From Halobacillus naozhouensis (GTDB lineage Bacteria > Bacillota > Bacilli > Bacillales > Halobacillaceae): a DNA stretch of 64,000 nucleotides. The notes below the pieces were generated by a model, which saw only the letters and a list, made by a program, of their open reading frames with translations, had not been told where the DNA came from and ran no database searches. Of the stretch, positions 31,997-40,560 are shown in pieces. How positions within the stretch are numbered: the first letter of the stretch is position 1; every line of letters begins with the position of its first letter. The DNA lies in NCBI RefSeq assembly GCF_029714185.1, contig NZ_CP121671.1, positions 310,001-374,000 of the forward strand. Reading direction: 5' to 3'. The position numbers and the translations under genes were made by a program.

Positions 31997-33043
31997 TTAC
32001 AAATCGTCGAATCCGTTGTCTTCTGATACTTTGGTGTATTGTCTTGATTTTTGTTCGAAGAAGTCTGACTTTCCTTCGTCAACTTCTTGATAGGCCCTGA
32101 TCCATTTCAGCGGGTTTTGATTGTGCTCAGGGAAAGGCTTCTCGGCACCCATCTGGCTGCATCGGTTGTTCGCCATAAAACGAATGTAATCTTCTAGGTC
32201 GCCAATTGGAATTCCAGGAAACTGCTTCCCAATAATATGGTGGGCCCACTTAATCTCTAGCTCTGCCGCTTCCGCAAAAGTTTTCGTCACAAACCGCTCA
32301 TATTTCAATCGGTCAAGCTCTGGATTTTCAGCCAGCGTTTCTTTGAAAATCCGTGTGAACAAATTGACGTGGATTTGCTCATCGCGATTAATATAATTGA
32401 TCATCGTACTCGTCGATACCATCTTCTGATTGCGGGCCAGATTATAAAAGAAAGCAAACCCTGCATAAAAGAACAATCCTTCCAGCACAACATCATACAC
32501 AAGCGACTTTAAGAAGCTTTCTAAGGTAGCCTTCTCAGCAAAAGTCTCATAGCCATCTGTGATAAACTGATTTCGTTCCATTAACACTTCATCATGCTTC
32601 CAATATTCAAAAATCCGCTCCTGTTCACTCTGATCTACAAGGGTGGAGAGTACATAAGAATAAGATTGATTATGGACCACTTCTTGAAAAGCGAGCACTT
32701 GCATAAGCGCCGATAAACTTGAATCAGTCAGGTAGTCTGTAATCTTGCCGGCATAATCGGTTTGGATGGAATCAAGGAATGCCAGCAAACCGATGATCTT
32801 CTTAAAAGAAGCCTGTTCCTGTTCTGATAACTGTGGCCACTGTTTTAAATCGTTGCTCATATTAATTTCATTTGGGATCCAAAAATTTGAAAGCATCCGC
32901 TTATACATCGGGTAGGCCCATGAATAACGGGTATTATCCCAGTTTAATACGTTCGAGCTCCGTCCGTTTACAATTCCTGTTGAAGCATTTGGTGCCTCAT
33001 AATCGACTAGTTTTCGTTTATGAATAGACGTTTTCATTTCCAT
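31997..33043 (-). CDS. nrdB: Ribonucleoside-diphosphate reductase small (radical) subunit
   Basis: 348 aa. It holds the diiron(or Mn)-tyrosyl radical: Asp91, Glu121, His124, radical Tyr128 (in FQEVVHNQSY), Glu188, Glu222 and His225 (RDEQIH). These match the class I small-subunit spacing. The C-terminal tail (FDDL) would dock into the large subunit. SD AAAGGAG lies 5-6 nt before ATG and only 9 nt after the nrdA stop, so the two form one operon. No nrdI or nrdH gene is next to it, which argues for class Ia-like rather than class Ib. Confidence 0.93.
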   Translation of the reverse strand: MEMKTSIHKRKLVDYEAPNASTGIVNGRSSNVLNWDNTRYSWAYPMYKRMLSNFWIPNEINMSNDLKQWPQLSEQEQASFKKIIGLLAFLDSIQTDYAGKITDYLTDSSLSALMQVLAFQEVVHNQSYSYVLSTLVDQSEQERIFEYWKHDEVLMERNQFITDGYETFAEKATLESFLKSLVYDVVLEGLFFYAGFAFFYNLARNQKMVSTSTMINYINRDEQIHVNLFTRIFKETLAENPELDRLKYERFVTKTFAEAAELEIKWAHHIIGKQFPGIPIGDLEDYIRFMANNRCSQMGAEKPFPEHNQNPLKWIRAYQEVDEGKSDFFEQKSRQYTKVSEDNGFDDL

Positions 33044-33052
33044 CAGTCTCCT

Positions 33053-35284
33053 TTAAGATGAGCAGCTTTCGCATTCGTCATATTCCCCCTGACTAGAGGT
33101 AGATCGCGTATAGTAAGTTGTTTTCAGCCCCTGCTTCCAGGCATCTACATGTAAGGCAAGCAATTCCTTTGCTTTAACCGTGTTGCGAACATACATATTG
33201 AACGAGATCGACTGGTCCACATATCTCTGACGAACCGCATTTTGCTTAATACTCGTATGCTGATTAATATCATAGGCCGACTTGTAATACCAATAGGTTT
33301 CCTTATTTAAATCCGGCGCCGTTACAGGGATTTTATAATCTTTCTTCTCCTCGGAATAAAACTTTTTAAAAATAGGATCGATGCTGGCAGTGCTCCCTGC
33401 AATAATCGAAGTGCTTGAGTTTGGCGCAACTGCCATCAAATAGCCATTACGCATACCATTTTCCGCTACGTCTTGCTGCAACTGCTTCCAGTTCCAACTT
33501 GCATCTTGATCAAACGACCGTTTAATAAAAAATTCCCCTGTCTCCCAGTCGGACCCTTTAAAATAAGGGTAGCTGCCTTTTTCACGAGCAAGCTCACTGC
33601 TGGCTTGAATGGTATAAAATGCAATCGCTTCATACACTTCTTTCGTATAATCTACCGCTTCATCCGATTCCCAGGCGATCTTTTTCCGGGCAAGCAGGTG
33701 GGCCCATCCAAACGTGCCAAGACCAATGCCGCGATAGGACTGATTTGTCAGTTGTGCCTGCTTTACTGGAATGGAATTTTGATTGATGACATTATCAAGC
33801 ATCCGTACCTGGATCGGAATCAACCGTGGCAGAACTCCAGCTGGGACAGCGCGTCCTAAATTCACACTGGATAAGTTACAGACGACAAAATCTCCCGGGT
33901 TTTGCACAGTAATGATTTTCCCAGCCTCTACATACTGTTCCTCTTGTACGGTAGGACTCTGATTTTGCATAATTTCCGTACATAAATTGCTGCAATACAC
34001 CATCCCTTTATGGCTGTTCGGGTTCATGCGATTGACCTCATCACGGTAAAACATGTACGGAGTGCCTGTCTCCAGCTGGCCGATCATAATTCGCTTCATA
34101 ATTTCAATCGCGGGTACCGACTCTTTGGACAAATCAGGATGCTCGACACAAGCCCAATATCGATCACGGAACGATCCGCTGCCACGCTGCTCATCGTAAT
34201 AATCTTCCAGCGAAAATCCCATCACAGAACGAACTTCATGCGGATCAAACAAATACCAATCCTCGCGATTCTCAACGGCTTCCATAAACACATCAGGAAT
34301 GGAGACTCCCGTAAACAAATCATGCGTTCGCTGCCGCTCATCCCCGTTGTTCAATCGACTGTCGAGAAACGGAAAGATATCCTTATGCCAAACGTCAAGG
34401 TACACCGCGACAGCCCCTTGACGCTGACCAAGTTGATCCACACTGACAGCCGTATTATTAAGCTGCTTCATCCATGGAAGCACGCCTGATGAAACACCCT
34501 TAAACCCTCGAATATCACTGCCACGGCTGCGAATTTTCCCTAGATAAACACCAATACCTCCGCCGTGCTTACTCAAATTCGCCACATCCGTATTGGTGTC
34601 GTAGATCGACTGCAAACTATCATCGACCGTATCAATAAAACAAGAGCTCAACTGGCCATAACGCTTGCCCGCATTTGCTAGAGTAGGTGTGGCTACTGTC
34701 ATATAGAGGTTACTCAACGCCCAATAGGATTCCTTCACCCACTCTAAACGCTTGGAATGATCCTCCTCTGCCATCAACGTCATCGCGATAATCATGAATC
34801 GCTCCTGAGGAAGTTCAAACACTTCACCAGCCTTTGATTTCGCCAAATAACGGTCGCCAAGCGTTTTTAATCCGATATAAGTAAATAAACGATCACGCTC
34901 AGGAACAATGGCCGCCTCAAGTTCATCGATTTCCTGTTTCGAATAATAGTTAAATAGACTAGAACTATAAATTTCTTCATCCCTTAATATCTCGATTAAA
35001 TGATGAAATCCTGCGTAACGCTCGCTCTGCGTACGATTACGAACAGATTCCTCATACATCATCTCGAGCTGAATTCGCGCAGCCAAATACGTCCAGTCCG
35101 GCTCCATTTCATTGATTTCAGCTAAACACTCCAAGACCAATGCCTTACCCTGCTCCTTACGCTTCATTTGGTCCAGGTTCATATCAGGAAGCTTGTCCAA
35201 TAACCGCTGCACATCCAGTGATGGAAAGTTATCCTTCTGCTCTACTAACCAAGCCTTCCAGTCCAATGTAAACACTGCTGTCAT
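33053..35284 (-). CDS. nrdA: Ribonucleoside-diphosphate reductase large (catalytic) subunit
   Basis: 743 aa from the ATG at 35284 (SD AAAGGAGTGG); the GTG at 35293 overlaps the SD. Catalytic residues are visible: redox Cys in LSSCFIDT, Asn-x-Cys-x-Glu in NLCTEIM, second redox Cys in VVCNLSSVN, and Tyr-Tyr near TYWYYKSAY. The C-terminal CxxC is ECESC for thioredoxin. It reduces ribonucleotides with the radical from NrdB. No obvious N-terminal ATP-cone pattern was seen. Its leader carries a cobalamin riboswitch and terminator, so B12 should repress it. Confidence 0.93.
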   Translation of the reverse strand: MTAVFTLDWKAWLVEQKDNFPSLDVQRLLDKLPDMNLDQMKRKEQGKALVLECLAEINEMEPDWTYLAARIQLEMMYEESVRNRTQSERYAGFHHLIEILRDEEIYSSSLFNYYSKQEIDELEAAIVPERDRLFTYIGLKTLGDRYLAKSKAGEVFELPQERFMIIAMTLMAEEDHSKRLEWVKESYWALSNLYMTVATPTLANAGKRYGQLSSCFIDTVDDSLQSIYDTNTDVANLSKHGGGIGVYLGKIRSRGSDIRGFKGVSSGVLPWMKQLNNTAVSVDQLGQRQGAVAVYLDVWHKDIFPFLDSRLNNGDERQRTHDLFTGVSIPDVFMEAVENREDWYLFDPHEVRSVMGFSLEDYYDEQRGSGSFRDRYWACVEHPDLSKESVPAIEIMKRIMIGQLETGTPYMFYRDEVNRMNPNSHKGMVYCSNLCTEIMQNQSPTVQEEQYVEAGKIITVQNPGDFVVCNLSSVNLGRAVPAGVLPRLIPIQVRMLDNVINQNSIPVKQAQLTNQSYRGIGLGTFGWAHLLARKKIAWESDEAVDYTKEVYEAIAFYTIQASSELAREKGSYPYFKGSDWETGEFFIKRSFDQDASWNWKQLQQDVAENGMRNGYLMAVAPNSSTSIIAGSTASIDPIFKKFYSEEKKDYKIPVTAPDLNKETYWYYKSAYDINQHTSIKQNAVRQRYVDQSISFNMYVRNTVKAKELLALHVDAWKQGLKTTYYTRSTSSQGEYDECESCSS

Positions 35285-35318
35285 ACTAACCACTCCTTTT
35301 AAATAACTTTTGAAAAAG

Positions 35319-35360
35319 GTGATGTGAGAGACCCTGATCTGAAGGGGTACGCCACATCAC
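35319..35360 (-). promoter_or_regulatory. Additional stem-loop in the nrdA leader
   Basis: GTGATGTG (35319-35326) and CACATCAC (35353-35360) arms between the riboswitch terminator and the nrdA SD. Confidence 0.45.
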
Positions 35361-35385
35361 ATGAAGTCTGTCTGCATAATTGACC

Positions 35386-35417
35386 ATAAAAAAATCCGCT
35401 CATTCAATTGAGCGGAT
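35386..35417 (-). terminator. Riboswitch-linked terminator upstream of nrdA
   Basis: ATCCGCTCA (35394-35402) and TGAGCGGAT (35409-35417) arms. On the minus strand it is followed by TTTTTTTA, before the nrdA coding region. Confidence 0.88.
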
Positions 35418-35514
35418 GAAACCATGAAATGAAAGAGGATATTCTAAAAGAGAGTGGAGTCCCCGATTCATTCCATCGCTTCATCTTCTCAATCCCCGAA
35501 GAAGTTGAAACTTT

Positions 35515-35690
35515 CTCGCGTAGGAAGACAGGTCTCCTGACTCACGCCCATTTCTACTACGGTCCCTTCCCGTGCACGTATGCACAGTGGGTTTTTTCCG
35601 TTTCGAGAGCGATGACAGTTGCGGGGGCAGTTCCGGATTCGAACCGGATTCCCTATTAAGCCTAGTGGCATCTTCTCCACGCAATACTAT
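35515..35690 (-). promoter_or_regulatory. Cobalamin (B12) riboswitch controlling nrdAB
   Basis: Read on the minus strand the conserved blocks occur in order: GCCACT near 35668, GGGAATCCGGT, ACTGCCCCCGCAACTGT, CACGGGAAGG, and GAGTCAGGAGACCTGTC near 35525-35545 (the B12 box). This is the standard cobalamin aptamer layout. The terminator follows about 100 nt downstream. With adenosylcobalamin bound, transcription of nrdAB should stop. Confidence 0.95.
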
Positions 35691-35865
35691 ATGTAGTGTT
35701 TTATTAGTTGGTGTTTAGCTTATATTGTGTTTTAATCATAACGAAGATTGTAGAACTCTGCAACAGTTTTTCATTGATTAGGAATATATTACCTGTTGCA
35801 AAGGAATCGAAAAATAATTGTAGAATTACTATTATAGGGAACGGAGCCAAAAGGAGGCAAACACG

Positions 35866-36546
35866 ATGACTTCATTTAACTGGCATCAGGAAGCTGAAAA
35901 GCAGTGGGATGATAGAGTAGAGTTTTGGAATGCAAACAGTAAGAATATGTGGGAAGAGGGAAGCAGGAAAACGATTATCCCCTTTTTAAAAAAGCATGTA
36001 GGAACAGGAAGTAAAGTAGCCGATCTAGGGTGCGGAGACGGATATGGATCTTATAAACTTGAGAAAGCAGGTTATGCTGTTACTGGACTGGATATCTCAC
36101 AAGATATGATTGATCGTGCGAAGGCACGCTTGGAACACAAGCGGCTTCAGTTCGTACAAGGAGATCTTGCTCGTCTTCCTTTTGAAATAGAAAGCTTTGA
36201 TGCGATTATGGCTATAAATAGCCTGGAATGGACAGAAGTACCTTACAAGGGCCTCGAGGAAATGAAACGGATCCTCAAACCGGGCGGACAATTATGCATC
36301 GGCATTCTTGGCCCAACCGCGATGCCAAGAATGAACAGTTACCGGCGGATCTACGGAGAAGAAGTGATATGTAACACGATGATGCCATGGGAGCTCAGGC
36401 AAATGGCTGAGGAAACAGGTTGGAAGCTTATTGATGAACATGGAGTATACAAACGTGAAGTAGAGAAAGAGGATGTGTCCCATTTTCCTGTCGAACTGCA
36501 GCAGGCACTCACGTTCATGTGGGTCTTTTTGTTTGAGAAAAAGTAA
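35866..36546 (+). CDS. Class I SAM-dependent methyltransferase
   Basis: 226 aa. Motif I VADLGCGDGYGSYKL (about 51-65), motif II acidic residue in VTGLDISQDM, motif post-II with QGDLARLPF, and LKPGGQLCIGI typical of the UbiE/Methyltransf_11 group. The C-terminal third (GEEVICNTMMPWELRQMAEETGWK) would form the substrate cap. SD AAAGGAGG. Substrate is unknown. Single gene. Confidence 0.88.
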   Translation: MTSFNWHQEAEKQWDDRVEFWNANSKNMWEEGSRKTIIPFLKKHVGTGSKVADLGCGDGYGSYKLEKAGYAVTGLDISQDMIDRAKARLEHKRLQFVQGDLARLPFEIESFDAIMAINSLEWTEVPYKGLEEMKRILKPGGQLCIGILGPTAMPRMNSYRRIYGEEVICNTMMPWELRQMAEETGWKLIDEHGVYKREVEKEDVSHFPVELQQALTFMWVFLFEKK

Positions 36547-36582
36547 GCTTGTCGCTAGGAAAAGAAAATAGGTAGGCCGATT

Positions 36583-36629
36583 ACGCAGCGTGGTTAACCT
36601 TAATATATAACAGGTTAACCACGCTGCGT
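36583..36629. repeat. Perfect 18-bp inverted repeat
   Basis: ACGCAGCGTGGTTAACCT (36583-36600), 11-nt loop, and its exact complement (36612-36629). No T run follows on the plus strand. It may act as terminator of the methyltransferase gene or as a protein-binding site; it is unrelated in sequence to the CCACCTCAGG family. Confidence 0.9.
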
Positions 36630-36715
36630 TGGTGCTTACGTTCCCCTTTTTTAGGAACTAAATTCACAGAAAATAGGCTGGAAAGAAGACTTTCTTTTCT
36701 AGGCGGGTTTATTCG

Positions 36716-36774
36716 TTGACATGTGACACTGTGTCATATATAGTAGTTCTTGTTCCTAAGTGACATGGTGTCAC
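36716..36774 (+). promoter_or_regulatory. TetR-MFS promoter with twin operators
   Basis: TTGACA (36716-36721), 17-nt spacer, TATAGT (36739-36744). Operator 1, GTGACActgTGTCAT, fills the spacer (36723-36737). Operator 2, GTGACAtggTGTCAC, lies at 36760-36774, 37 bp centre to centre. Both fit autorepression by the TetR-family protein next door. Confidence 0.75.
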
Positions 36775-36800
36775 TTTTATTTAGATTGGGGGGAGAGATA

Positions 36801-37412
36801 ATGCCCAAACAGACGTTTTATAATTTAAAAGGGGAAAAGAGGCAAGCTCTACTAGATGCAGCAAAAAAAGAATTTTCAAGAGTCTCATTTTACGATGCCT
36901 CTATTTCTAATATCGTGAAAACGGCCAAGATTCCAAGAGGAAGTTTTTATCAATATTTTGAAGATAAAGAGGACATCTTTTTTTATTTGTTAAATGAAGA
37001 TGCGAAAAGAAGACATGAGCATTTTATTACGTTTCTAAAGAAATATGATGGAGATATATTTGCTACGATGATTGCGATATTTCAAGTTTCCCTCGAGTAT
37101 TCTCAAGATCAAGGTAAAAATGATTTTATAAGAAATGCCTTTTTGAATATGAATTATAAAATTGAAAATACATTTGCTAAGTTTCTTACGGATGAAACAG
37201 TTAATAATAGGTATGAAGAAATCTTTCAATTAGTAAGTACTAAAAAGTTAAATGTTTCAAGTGAAGAGGAATTATTTCATCTTCTCGAAATTATCGTAGC
37301 CGTGACTTTTCATAATCTTGTGCAAAGCTATGCAAAAGAGTTACCTATTGAGAAAGCTATCGAAAACTATACAGCTGAATTAAATTTACTTAAAAAAGGA
37401 CTTTTAAGGTAA
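36801..37412 (+). CDS. TetR/AcrR-family transcriptional repressor
   Basis: 203 aa from the ATG at 36801 (SD GGGGGGAGAG); the in-frame ATG at 36750 lies inside the promoter-operator region. The N-terminal HTH is visible: EKRQALLDAAKKEFSRVSF, then ISNIVKTAKIPRGSFYQYF with EDKEDIF. The C-terminal ligand domain is helical (about 70-203). It is immediately followed by an MFS drug exporter on the same strand, so it most likely represses itself and that pump until a ligand binds. Confidence 0.9.
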   Translation: MPKQTFYNLKGEKRQALLDAAKKEFSRVSFYDASISNIVKTAKIPRGSFYQYFEDKEDIFFYLLNEDAKRRHEHFITFLKKYDGDIFATMIAIFQVSLEYSQDQGKNDFIRNAFLNMNYKIENTFAKFLTDETVNNRYEEIFQLVSTKKLNVSSEEELFHLLEIIVAVTFHNLVQSYAKELPIEKAIENYTAELNLLKKGLLR

Positions 37413-37494
37413 TTCTAACTAATAAACACTAATACACGTTCATGCATTTTAAATCTGGTTTCCGGATTTTAATCATATGGAAAGAAGGAATAAC

Positions 37495-38949
37495 ATGGGT
37501 AACAAAAACGATCAGGCACAAGGTGAGACTGTAAATAAGGTCCCCCTTATGCTTGTCTTAATTTCAGGGGCATTTGCTGCTATATTAAATCAGACGCTTC
37601 TAGCTACGGCCTTACCACACATTATGGCTGATTTGCATCTTGAGGCAAATACAGCCCAGTGGTTAACGTCTATTTTTATGTTGGTGAATGGGATCATGAT
37701 TCCAATTACGGCTTTTTTAATTGGCCGTTTTACAACGAGAGCTTTGTTTTTATCCGCAATGGGGATGTTCGCGATGGGTACATTAATTTGTGCGATAGCA
37801 CCGAGCTTTTCTTTATTAATGGTGGGGAGAGTTATACAGGCCGCAGGTGCCGGGATTATCATGCCATTGATGCAAACTATACTCTTTCTCATTTTCCCAA
37901 TTGAAAAACGGGGAACAGCGATGGGAATGTTTGGTTTGGTAATTGCTTTTGCCCCGGCTATTGGCCCAACTTTGTCAGGTTGGCTTGTTGAACAGTTTCC
38001 GTGGAGAAGTTTATTTTACGTTATTTTACCAATCGTTATCGTTGATTTCATTCTCGCTTATATCCTTCTGAAAAATGTGACAGAACGCACATTTCCTAAG
38101 CTTGATATTCTGTCCATCATTTTATCTTCGCTTGGATTTGGCGGACTGTTATATGGATTTAGTTCTGCCGGAAGCAGTGGATGGGATAGTCAGCAGGTTA
38201 TCATCTCGATGGTTGTTGGTGCTCTTGCTCTCACATGGTTTATCCTTCGACAAATGAAATTAAAACAACCGATTCTTGAATTCAGGGTATTTCAGTATAA
38301 AATGTTTACGTTAACTACGGCCCTTGGGATGGTTGTATTTATTGCTATGATCGGGGCTGCGACAGTACTGCCATTGCTGATGCAAAATATGCTTGGTTTT
38401 ACAGCTTTTGAGTCAGGACTGGCACTCTTGCCGGGTGCGTTACTAATGGGGGTTATGAACCCGGTCACTGGCCGGTTGTTTGATAAGTTTGGAGCCAAGT
38501 GGCTTGCGATTATTGGTTTATCCATCTTGACGATTACAACCTTCATGTTTACAAATATGAGTGCAGAGACAACATTCTCCTATATAGCTATTGTTAATGC
38601 GGTAAGAATGCTGGGTGTAGCAATGGTTATGATGCCTGTGACGACTGCTGGGTTAAATCAGCTTCCACAGCACTTAATCCCTCATGGGACAGCCATGAAT
38701 AATACTATGCGCCAAGTTTCTGGTGCAGTTGGGACGGCTTTACTCGTTACAGTGATGGTAAATAATACGCTTCCTGAACAAGGTGTAAACGGTCTGGTAC
38801 ACGGCGTGAATGTTTCATTCATCGTAGCAGGTATTACAGCTATTGTTGGACTAGTATTGTCCTTCTTTATTAAACGGTCGCACCCAGATCAAGATGACCC
38901 TGACCAAATCAGGTCCCAGGCCAATAATCGAGCCGCTACAGAAAGTTAA
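37495..38949 (+). CDS. DHA2-type MFS multidrug efflux transporter (EmrB/QacA-like)
   Basis: 484 aa from the ATG at 37495 (SD AGAAGGA). Fourteen helix layout of the DHA2 group: first helix MLVLISGAFAAILNQTLLAT with the typical ATALPHIM motif D1-like stretch, then TAQWLTSIFMLVNGIMIP. GTAMGMFGLVIAFAPAIGPT is motif C of antiporters. It exports hydrophobic or cationic compounds with proton exchange. It follows the TetR gene by 82 bp. The basic C-terminal tail is cytoplasmic. Substrate not deducible. Confidence 0.92.
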   Translation: MGNKNDQAQGETVNKVPLMLVLISGAFAAILNQTLLATALPHIMADLHLEANTAQWLTSIFMLVNGIMIPITAFLIGRFTTRALFLSAMGMFAMGTLICAIAPSFSLLMVGRVIQAAGAGIIMPLMQTILFLIFPIEKRGTAMGMFGLVIAFAPAIGPTLSGWLVEQFPWRSLFYVILPIVIVDFILAYILLKNVTERTFPKLDILSIILSSLGFGGLLYGFSSAGSSGWDSQQVIISMVVGALALTWFILRQMKLKQPILEFRVFQYKMFTLTTALGMVVFIAMIGAATVLPLLMQNMLGFTAFESGLALLPGALLMGVMNPVTGRLFDKFGAKWLAIIGLSILTITTFMFTNMSAETTFSYIAIVNAVRMLGVAMVMMPVTTAGLNQLPQHLIPHGTAMNNTMRQVSGAVGTALLVTVMVNNTLPEQGVNGLVHGVNVSFIVAGITAIVGLVLSFFIKRSHPDQDDPDQIRSQANNRAATES

Positions 38950-38961
38950 TCAAGTATGAGC

Positions 38962-38997
38962 AAAACGACCACTTCTCCTATGAGGTGGTCGTTTTTA
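38962..38997 (+). terminator. Terminator of the TetR-MFS operon
   Basis: AAAACGACCAC (38962-38972) and GTGGTCGTTTT (38985-38995) perfect arms with T tail. Confidence 0.9.
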
Positions 38998-39084
38998 TTC
39001 TAAGCCTCATAAGCTACCTCAATATAATAGGACAAGCACCCCTCACATATAATGGATTAGTTATTGCAAGTGGGGAGAGATTAC

Positions 39085-40497
39085 ATGCAAATTCATGTCG
39101 TGGCGCGTGGTGATACACTGTGGCGTATAGCACAGTTTTATGGCTCAAACATTAACCAAATTATATTAGCTAACCAACTTGAGAACCCTAATGTGCTTGT
39201 GGCAGGGCAGGCTCTGGTTGTTCCGAATCCTGACCGTGAATATGTAGTCCAGGCTGGAGATAATTTATGGTCTATTGCTCAAATGTATGGCGTTACCGTC
39301 AACGAACTTGCTGAGTTTAACAATATCACGAACCCCTCACTTATTTATGTGGGGGAACTGATTGAACTTCCTTTTTTTCCGCATATCGTTCAGCTTGGAG
39401 AAACCTTATGGGGCATCGCGCAAAGTTATGGAGTCACGGTCAATCAAATATCTCAAGCAAATAATCTTCCGAATCCATCGTTAATTTATCCGGGAACTAC
39501 TTTAATAGTCCCTGCTGCAAGGGGACCAGTTACAGAAGTGAATGCATACACTACCCAGCTAAATCAGCAAGGTGCTCAGGAAGTGCTGGCACTAGGAGCA
39601 AACCTTACGTACCTTTCACCTTTTATGTACGCTATCCAGGAGGATGGAAGTATCACAGAAATGGGAGATCAGCCTATTTTAGAAGCGGCTCATGCAGTCA
39701 ATGCCGCCCCGCTTCTTGTCTTAACGAACTTCTCAGGAGGGAGCTTTAGTTCGGACTTAGCTGCTGCCATCTTGAGGAATCCTGATCTGCAAGAGACGTT
39801 AATTACTAACCTCCTGGAACTCATCAATGCGAAAGGGTATGCGGGCATCAACATTGATTTTGAATACGTCTATCCAGAAGACAGAGAAAACTATAACAAC
39901 TTCCTTCGGCGGGTTGTCGAACGTTTTCGTCCTGAAGATTTACTTGTTTCTACGGCTCTTGCCCCAAAGGATAGTGCAGATCAACAAGGGCTGCTTTATG
40001 AGGCACATGATTATCAAGCACACGGAGAAATCGTCGACTTTGTTGTGCTTATGACCTATGAATGGGGGTGGGCTGGTGGAAGACCATGGGCGATTGCCCC
40101 GATAAACGAAGTCCGTGAAGTTCTCGATTATGCTGTAACGGTCATTCCTCGTGACAAAATTCTTATGGGAATGCCCCTTTATGGCCGAGACTGGGAGATA
40201 CCCTGGGAAGAGGGGACGACGGCGCGTACGATCAGCCCTAAAGAAGCCGTACAACTGGCAGCAAGATATGGAGTAGTGATCCAGTATAATGAATTGTACC
40301 AGTCGCCATTTTTTCGCTATGTAGATGAAACAGGACAACAACATGAGGTTTGGTTTGAAGATGCCCGCAGCGTACAAGTCAAATATGACACAATCAAGAA
40401 TTATCGCCTCAGAGGGGCTAGTTTCTGGGTGCTTGGAAACCCATTTCCTCAAAACTGGGCTGTATTGCAAAATAATTTTCAAATAAGAAAACTATAG
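39085..40497 (+). CDS. LysM-GH18 glycosidase (YaaH/SleL-like)
   Basis: 470 aa from the ATG at 39085 (SD GGGGAGAG). Three LysM repeats (about 2-46, 52-96, 98-142; patterns VVARGDTLWRIAQFYGSNI, VVQAGDNLWSIAQMYGVTV and IVQLGETLWGIAQSYGVTV) bind peptidoglycan. A GH18 catalytic domain (about 150-465) carries INIDFEY with the acid Glu260. This matches YaaH/SleL spore-cortex-lytic N-acetylglucosaminidases. No signal peptide is visible, consistent with proteins deposited in the spore. Single gene with own terminator. Confidence 0.92.
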   Translation: MQIHVVARGDTLWRIAQFYGSNINQIILANQLENPNVLVAGQALVVPNPDREYVVQAGDNLWSIAQMYGVTVNELAEFNNITNPSLIYVGELIELPFFPHIVQLGETLWGIAQSYGVTVNQISQANNLPNPSLIYPGTTLIVPAARGPVTEVNAYTTQLNQQGAQEVLALGANLTYLSPFMYAIQEDGSITEMGDQPILEAAHAVNAAPLLVLTNFSGGSFSSDLAAAILRNPDLQETLITNLLELINAKGYAGINIDFEYVYPEDRENYNNFLRRVVERFRPEDLLVSTALAPKDSADQQGLLYEAHDYQAHGEIVDFVVLMTYEWGWAGGRPWAIAPINEVREVLDYAVTVIPRDKILMGMPLYGRDWEIPWEEGTTARTISPKEAVQLAARYGVVIQYNELYQSPFFRYVDETGQQHEVWFEDARSVQVKYDTIKNYRLRGASFWVLGNPFPQNWAVLQNNFQIRKL

Positions 40498-40522
40498 CAA
40501 CTAAATGTTGCTTCACTTGAGG

Positions 40523-40552
40523 GACGCGGTTTAAAGATAACCGCGTCTGTTT
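40523..40552 (+). terminator. Terminator of the LysM-GH18 gene
   Basis: GACGCGGTT (40523-40531) and AACCGCGTC (40539-40547), then TGTTTA. The convergent DUF389 gene ends nearby, so it may serve both. Confidence 0.75.
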
Positions 40553-40560
40553 ATCTTAGT

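Noticed and set aside
35429..35684. ORFs on both strands upstream of nrdA
   Set aside because: They coincide with the cobalamin aptamer, whose conserved blocks fully explain the sequence.
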